Shown here one piece after another: positions 59,348 to 64,000 of a DNA stretch of 64,000 nucleotides. This DNA comes from Rhodothermaceae bacterium. Lineage in GTDB: Bacteria; Bacteroidota; Rhodothermia; Rhodothermales; Bin80. The position numbers and the translations under genes were made by a program. Position 1 is the stretch's first letter. Each line of letters opens with the position of its first letter. The stretch spans positions 1-64,000 of the forward strand of contig VXLY01000071.1 in the NCBI GenBank assembly GCA_009841335.1, given 5' to 3'. The notes beneath the pieces are model-generated. The model ran no database searches and was not told the DNA's origin. It saw only the letters and a program-made list of their open reading frames with translations.

Positions 59348-60517
59348 ATGTTCAAAGTCAGGACATTCAATACGATTTCTTCTCACGGATTGGAAAGGTT
59401 TCCCGCATCTGATTATGTTGTCGGAGACAACGTAGCGGAGCCGGATGCAATCCTGTTGAGGAGTCGCAGCCTTCATGGCGTCACTTTTCCGAACTCTGTC
59501 CTTGCCATTGCCCGATGTGGCGCAGGGGTCAACAATATTCCCATTGAACCATGTTCCGATCGGGGAATAGTCGTTTTTAACACACCGGGTGCCAACGCGA
59601 ACAGTGTTAAGGAGTTGGTTATATGTGGTATGCTGTTGGCCTCCCGGCGGATTGTGGATGGTATTAATTGGGCCAGGTCCCTGAAACATGGAGATGTTGC
59701 CGCAGCAGTGGAAAAGGGAAAGAAAAACTTCAAGGGCCCTGAGATCATGGGCAAGACACTGGGGGTCATTGGTCTTGGTGCCATTGGGGTCGCTGTTGCA
59801 AACGCAGCCAATGCGCTCGGGATGAGGACGCTGGGTTACGATCCGTTTATTTCGGTGTCCAGTGCATGGGGGCTGAGTCGGGAAGTAACGCGCGCAACGG
59901 GTCTAGATGAGATCATTCAGAGTGCAGACTACATTACGCTTCATGTGCCCCTCAACGATGAGACGCGTGACCTGATTAACGCGTCTCACTTCGCCCGTAT
60001 GAAGACGGGGGTACGCCTTCTAAATTTTGCACGTGGTCCGCTGGTCAATGAAAAAGCACTTTTTCAGGCTTTGGATAAAGGCACTTGTGCATGCTACGTG
60101 ACAGATTTTGTGGATGCGCAGTTGGCACAGCATCCCAAAGTGATTCCAGTACCACATTTAGGTGCATCGACATCAGAGGCTGAGGATAACTGTGCAGTTA
60201 TGGCAGCAGAACAAATTTGCAACTACCTTGAGAATGGGACTGTCAAGAATTCAGTCAACTTTCCCGAAGTCACACTCCCTCCCCGTCCAGATGGATACAG
60301 AATTCAGGTAGTAAATCGAAACGAACCCCGAATGATCAGCCAACTTGCAACCGTGCTTGCAGGCGCCGGACTTAACATTGATAATCTCGTAAATAAGGGG
60401 CGCGGTGCCCTGGCCTACAACGTGATTGATATTCGTAGTCCAATCAGTTCCTCGGTGTTCGATCAGTTGGCAGCCATTGATGGGGTAGTCAGAGCACGTG
60501 TAATAGCTCCTTCGTAG
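59348..60517 (+). CDS. serA: D-3-phosphoglycerate dehydrogenase with ACT domain
   Basis: GAGVNNIPIEPCSDRGIVVFNTPGANANSVKEL; LGVIGLGAIGVAVANAANALGM; C-term NRNEPRMISQLATVLAGAGLNIDNL. Confidence 0.93.
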   Translation: MFKVRTFNTISSHGLERFPASDYVVGDNVAEPDAILLRSRSLHGVTFPNSVLAIARCGAGVNNIPIEPCSDRGIVVFNTPGANANSVKELVICGMLLASRRIVDGINWARSLKHGDVAAAVEKGKKNFKGPEIMGKTLGVIGLGAIGVAVANAANALGMRTLGYDPFISVSSAWGLSREVTRATGLDEIIQSADYITLHVPLNDETRDLINASHFARMKTGVRLLNFARGPLVNEKALFQALDKGTCACYVTDFVDAQLAQHPKVIPVPHLGASTSEAEDNCAVMAAEQICNYLENGTVKNSVNFPEVTLPPRPDGYRIQVVNRNEPRMISQLATVLAGAGLNIDNLVNKGRGALAYNVIDIRSPISSSVFDQLAAIDGVVRARVIAPS

Positions 60518-60518
60518 G

Positions 60519-61109
60519 ATGTCCTTCCCTGAGCTTGGTCCTGATGTGGCACGCAAATCCCGCCCGGCGATTACACGATTTGCCAAGTGGCTATTGGAGA
60601 CCTTGGGTTGGCGTGTGGAGGGAACGTTGCCGAACCTAAAAAAATTTGTGATTATTGCCGCCTATCACACATCGAACTGGGACTTTTTCCTGGCTATGGC
60701 CGTGATGTTTGCCTTGGACCTGAGGGGAACCTGGATAGCAAAACACACCATCTTTCGATGGCCAGCTGGTCCCCTGCTTCGCTTACTCGGAGGGCAGCCG
60801 GTTGATCGGCGTAATCATTATGGGATGGTGGAAGGGGCCATTGAGCTATTCGAGACGAGCGAGCAACTTATTTTCGCGATCACTCCTGAAGGCACACGTA
60901 GCCGCGTGGAACGATGGAAAACGGGATTCTACCACATTGCAGTAGGCGCACAGGTGGTCATCGTACCGGCCTATTTTGATTACCCCGGCCGCACAGTTGG
61001 GTTCGGAGCCCCATTTACACCCACGGGCGACATGGAGCGCGATATCGCAGCCCTGAAAAAATTTTACGAACCACACAGAAAGACGGCTGCCCGGCCAGAC
61101 AGGGTCTAA
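60519..61109 (+). CDS. 1-acyl-sn-glycerol-3-phosphate acyltransferase family
   Basis: HTSNWD (HX4D) followed by TPEGTRSRVERWKTGFYHIA. Confidence 0.85.
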   Translation: MSFPELGPDVARKSRPAITRFAKWLLETLGWRVEGTLPNLKKFVIIAAYHTSNWDFFLAMAVMFALDLRGTWIAKHTIFRWPAGPLLRLLGGQPVDRRNHYGMVEGAIELFETSEQLIFAITPEGTRSRVERWKTGFYHIAVGAQVVIVPAYFDYPGRTVGFGAPFTPTGDMERDIAALKKFYEPHRKTAARPDRV

Positions 61110-62524
61110 GGGAAGATACCCATGCGAAGATAGCCCTGAGCAATTTTGTCAATTGCGCTCACAAATGCGCCTGTGCGCAGGTCTAGGTTGCGGCTTCGTG
61201 CTTTGGCATGGATTTCGTGGTATGCGTTAACCATTGTATCCTCCAGTCCCGAATCAACGAGGTCAGCCTCACTTGCACCGAAAGCGAATGTTGATTCAAG
61301 GCCTTTGGCTGTCGCCGCGCTCAGGCGCTTGTCAACTAGGTCCTGCACGGTTTCAAGGATTCTTAGCGCATTGTACGCTTCGCGCCGTCGGCTCATGCGA
61401 CCGTGCCGTACATGGGAAAGGTTGCGTAGCCATTCGAAATAGGAGACCGTGACTCCTCCTGCGTTCAGGTAGACATCGGGAATGATTACGACACCACGTT
61501 CCGCCAAGGTCTGATCGGCATCGGACGTGAGCGGACCATTCGCGGCTTCAGCAATGATTTTCGCCTTGATTCGATCCGCGTTGTCACTTGTCACCTGAGA
61601 TTCCAGGGCTGCAGGGATTAGAATGTCGCAGTCCATTTCCAGTATTTGCTTGGAATTCTCAATGTTCTGTGCTTCTGGGAAGTTGAGCGTTGCTCCGGTC
61701 TCCTTGCGGTGCGATACAATATCTTCCAGAGTCAATCCGTCTGGATTGTAGAGTGCGCCATCATATTCGCCGATACCAACAATTTTTGCACCGGCGTTTT
61801 CCAGGAAATGAGCAGCGTGGTAGCCGACATTTCCAAGTCCCTGTACAATCACACGCTTACCCTCCACACCGGGATCCAGTCCCAGTGCGCGCATATCTTC
61901 CTCAACAGAGCAAGCCTCTCGAATGCCAAAGAAGACACCTCGCCCGGTGGCCTCAACGCGTCCACGAACTCCTCCCATTCCGACGGGCTTCCCCGTGACA
62001 GCGGCCAGCGCATCAAGCGGGTTATCTGTTAATGTTTGATAGGTGTCAAAAATCCAGCTCATCTCGGTGGCGGACGTGCCATAATCTGGAGCGGGAACAT
62101 CTACGCCCGGTCCAATAAAATTTTTCTTGGCCAATTCAAAGGTGTATCGTCGTGTGATACGTTCCAGCTCAGGCTGAGAATACTGTCTCCGATCAATGCA
62201 TATTCCGCCTTTGGCACCGCCATAGGGGACATCTACAATGGCACATTTATAGGACATAAGAGAAGCCAGTGCCATGACCTCATCCGCGTTCACGGTGGGG
62301 GCATAACGGATGCCGCCTTTTGTTGGTTGCATATGGTGACTGTGCTCAGCACGGTATGCGTTTATTACATCAATTTCTCCGTTGTCCCGTACGAGCGGGA
62401 AACTTACATGGTAGACGCTGTTGCAGGACCTGATCTGTGCGAGCAATCCGGGAGTGTGACCAGTGTGTACCGCTGCACGGTCAAACATTTTGTTGACCTC
62501 GTCAAAGAAAGAAATATGTTGCAT
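61106..62524 (-). CDS. Glu/Leu/Phe/Val dehydrogenase (glutamate dehydrogenase-type)
   Basis: KGGIRYAPTVNADEVMALASLMSYKCAIVDVPYGGAKGGI; GPGVDVPAPDYGT; VIVQGLGNVGYHAAHFL. Confidence 0.94.
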   Translation of the reverse strand: MQHISFFDEVNKMFDRAAVHTGHTPGLLAQIRSCNSVYHVSFPLVRDNGEIDVINAYRAEHSHHMQPTKGGIRYAPTVNADEVMALASLMSYKCAIVDVPYGGAKGGICIDRRQYSQPELERITRRYTFELAKKNFIGPGVDVPAPDYGTSATEMSWIFDTYQTLTDNPLDALAAVTGKPVGMGGVRGRVEATGRGVFFGIREACSVEEDMRALGLDPGVEGKRVIVQGLGNVGYHAAHFLENAGAKIVGIGEYDGALYNPDGLTLEDIVSHRKETGATLNFPEAQNIENSKQILEMDCDILIPAALESQVTSDNADRIKAKIIAEAANGPLTSDADQTLAERGVVIIPDVYLNAGGVTVSYFEWLRNLSHVRHGRMSRRREAYNALRILETVQDLVDKRLSAATAKGLESTFAFGASEADLVDSGLEDTMVNAYHEIHAKARSRNLDLRTGAFVSAIDKIAQGYLRMGIFP

Positions 62525-62546
62525 GGTTCAGGTTGAATGGTGGTTA

Positions 62547-62560
62547 TGGAAGCGCTTCCA
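62547..62560. promoter_or_regulatory. Perfect 14-bp palindrome upstream of the Glu dehydrogenase gene, LacI-family-operator-like
   Basis: TGGAAGCGCTTCCA, self-complementary, 23 bp upstream of the 62524 start codon. Confidence 0.5.
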
Positions 62561-62948
62561 ATTTTCGTTAATTTACGCATTTAACCTACGTATATGACAG
62601 CTTTCAGCCCAATTTTTGAAGAGATAATCAGGTACAGAATACCCTTACTGGGAAATCTATCTTGGGTAGCCTTCATTCAAGGCTCCGCAAATCCATCGGC
62701 AGAGTGCAATCAATGATACGGTTTCCTGAATTGCGCCGAAGGCACAGCAACTAGGGTGTCATTTGGTTATAACTCTCCTCTGTTGTACTTGGAGGTCGGG
62801 TGGCGTTTCGTGGAATGATGTCTTTCTGGAAACTCGGAAAATGCACAAATTTAGTTGCAAACGCCTTACTTTCTCGGACGGAGGGCGCAAAAGCCCCCTT
62901 TTGCTGGTAGACATTCATTGTTCGCTTTAAGCCAAACAATCTGAATTC

Positions 62949-64000
62949 GTGAGTGGGGAAATACTGATTCATATCGTCCTGGTCATTGGATTGGCAATTG
63001 GTGCGCAATGGCTTGCATGGCGTATCCGGGTACCGTCAATCCTGCTTTTGCTGATTCTCGGGTTTGTGGCGGGACCAGTAACCAGGATTCTCCCGCCTGA
63101 ACAATTGCAGGGGGAATGGCTTTTTGCTTTTGTCTCCCTAGCCATTGGTATCATTCTGTTTGAAGGGGGCTTAAATCTCAAATTGTCCGAACTAAGGGGT
63201 GTGGGTCGTGTGGTACTGAACTTGGTAACCATAGGTGTGCTGATAACCGGGGTGCTTGCAGCTATAGCCGCCCACTATGTGCTGGGTATGCCCTGGGTAA
63301 TTGCTGCTGTGTTAGGGGCTATCCTGACCGTTACCGGTCCGACCGTAGTGTTGCCTCTTCTCAGACATGTTCGACCGAGAGGGCGCGTAAGTGCGATTGC
63401 AAAATGGGAAGGAATCACAATTGATCCAGTGGGTGCGATCTTCGCAGTCCTGGTGCTTGAAGCTGTAATTGTTATGCGTGAGCACGGTCCGGGTGAAAGC
63501 GGTGGTGGGATGATTGCCACGATTCTTCCATCGCTGGAAGCGTTGTTGGCCACGGCAGCTGTAAGTGTAGGTATCAGCGTCCTGGGAGCTATTCTCATGG
63601 TCTTTCTGCTACGCCGTCATCTGGTGCCTGATTACTTGCAGAGTTCGCTTGCACTTACCGTCGTCATACTTGTGTTCGCCCTGTCGAATGAACTGCACGA
63701 GGAATCAGGGCTGTTTTCTGTGACGATGATGGGAGTATTTCTTGCGAATCAACAGTATGTCACAGTTCGGAGCATAACCAAGTTCAAAGAGGATTTGCAA
63801 GTGCTTCTGATCGGCTGTCTTTTTATTCTCCTGTCGGCGCGCCTTGATCTGGATGCACTGGATTATTTTGATGCGCGTGCCTTCATTTTTCTAGGTATTC
63901 TGATCTTGTTTATCCGGCCTATTGCAGTCGTATTCTCGAGCTTTCATACCGGACTTAACTGGAAGGAAAAGGGTTTCATTTCGTGGTTGGCGCCACGGGG
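62949..64000 (+). CDS. NhaP-type sodium/proton antiporter (CPA1 family), truncated at window edge
   Basis: GTG start by hand translation VSGEILIHIVLVIGLAIGAQWLAWRIRVPSILLLLILGFVAGP...GIILFEGGLNLKLSEL...VTGPTVVLPLLRHVRP; no stop before 64000. Confidence 0.88.
   Translation, partial: MSGEILIHIVLVIGLAIGAQWLAWRIRVPSILLLLILGFVAGPVTRILPPEQLQGEWLFAFVSLAIGIILFEGGLNLKLSELRGVGRVVLNLVTIGVLITGVLAAIAAHYVLGMPWVIAAVLGAILTVTGPTVVLPLLRHVRPRGRVSAIAKWEGITIDPVGAIFAVLVLEAVIVMREHGPGESGGGMIATILPSLEALLATAAVSVGISVLGAILMVFLLRRHLVPDYLQSSLALTVVILVFALSNELHEESGLFSVTMMGVFLANQQYVTVRSITKFKEDLQVLLIGCLFILLSARLDLDALDYFDARAFIFLGILILFIRPIAVVFSSFHTGLNWKEKGFISWLAPR

Overview
This 64 kb window is a gene-dense bacterial chromosome segment of mixed housekeeping and catabolic content. 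Gene style (split metH, TonB-dependent receptor, 6-bladed beta-propeller proteins, sulfatases, CT398-like protein) suggests a marine Bacteroidota/Rhodothermota-type organism; this is inference, as no rRNA is present. Recognisable genes include fdxA, a two-ORF metH, metF (fused), aroB, a DegP/HtrA protease, fumC, panC, rlmN, ctaA/ctaB, a phosphohexomutase, groES/groEL with a CIRCE operator, mutY, an Omp85 protein, rsmE, secG, rnpB RNA, a Nif3-like protein, serA, a Glu dehydrogenase and a truncated NhaP-type antiporter at the right edge. Most interesting observations: (1) a single 627-aa ORF that fuses an ArsR-type HTH, a SAM-dependent methyltransferase and MetF, next to split metH; (2) a lipoprotein joining a membrane-bound-dehydrogenase beta-propeller, a type-1 copper cupredoxin and a ThuA-like domain, with no CxxCH haem motif; (3) a TRAP transporter operon with an NCS2 permease inserted that carries a GHKL/RsbW-like tail; (4) a solitary 1569-aa DUF4011-type SF1 helicase plus Vsr-like nuclease, a candidate defence protein; (5) a CT398-like coiled-coil protein whose C4 zinc ribbon has lost three of four cysteines; (6) a small GC-rich island with a ribbon-helix-helix-like protein and a possible 33-aa membrane peptide; (7) several unexplained inverted repeats or operators. 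No CRISPR array, tRNA, intact transposase or prophage was found. All assignments are by eye from protein motifs; no searches were run.
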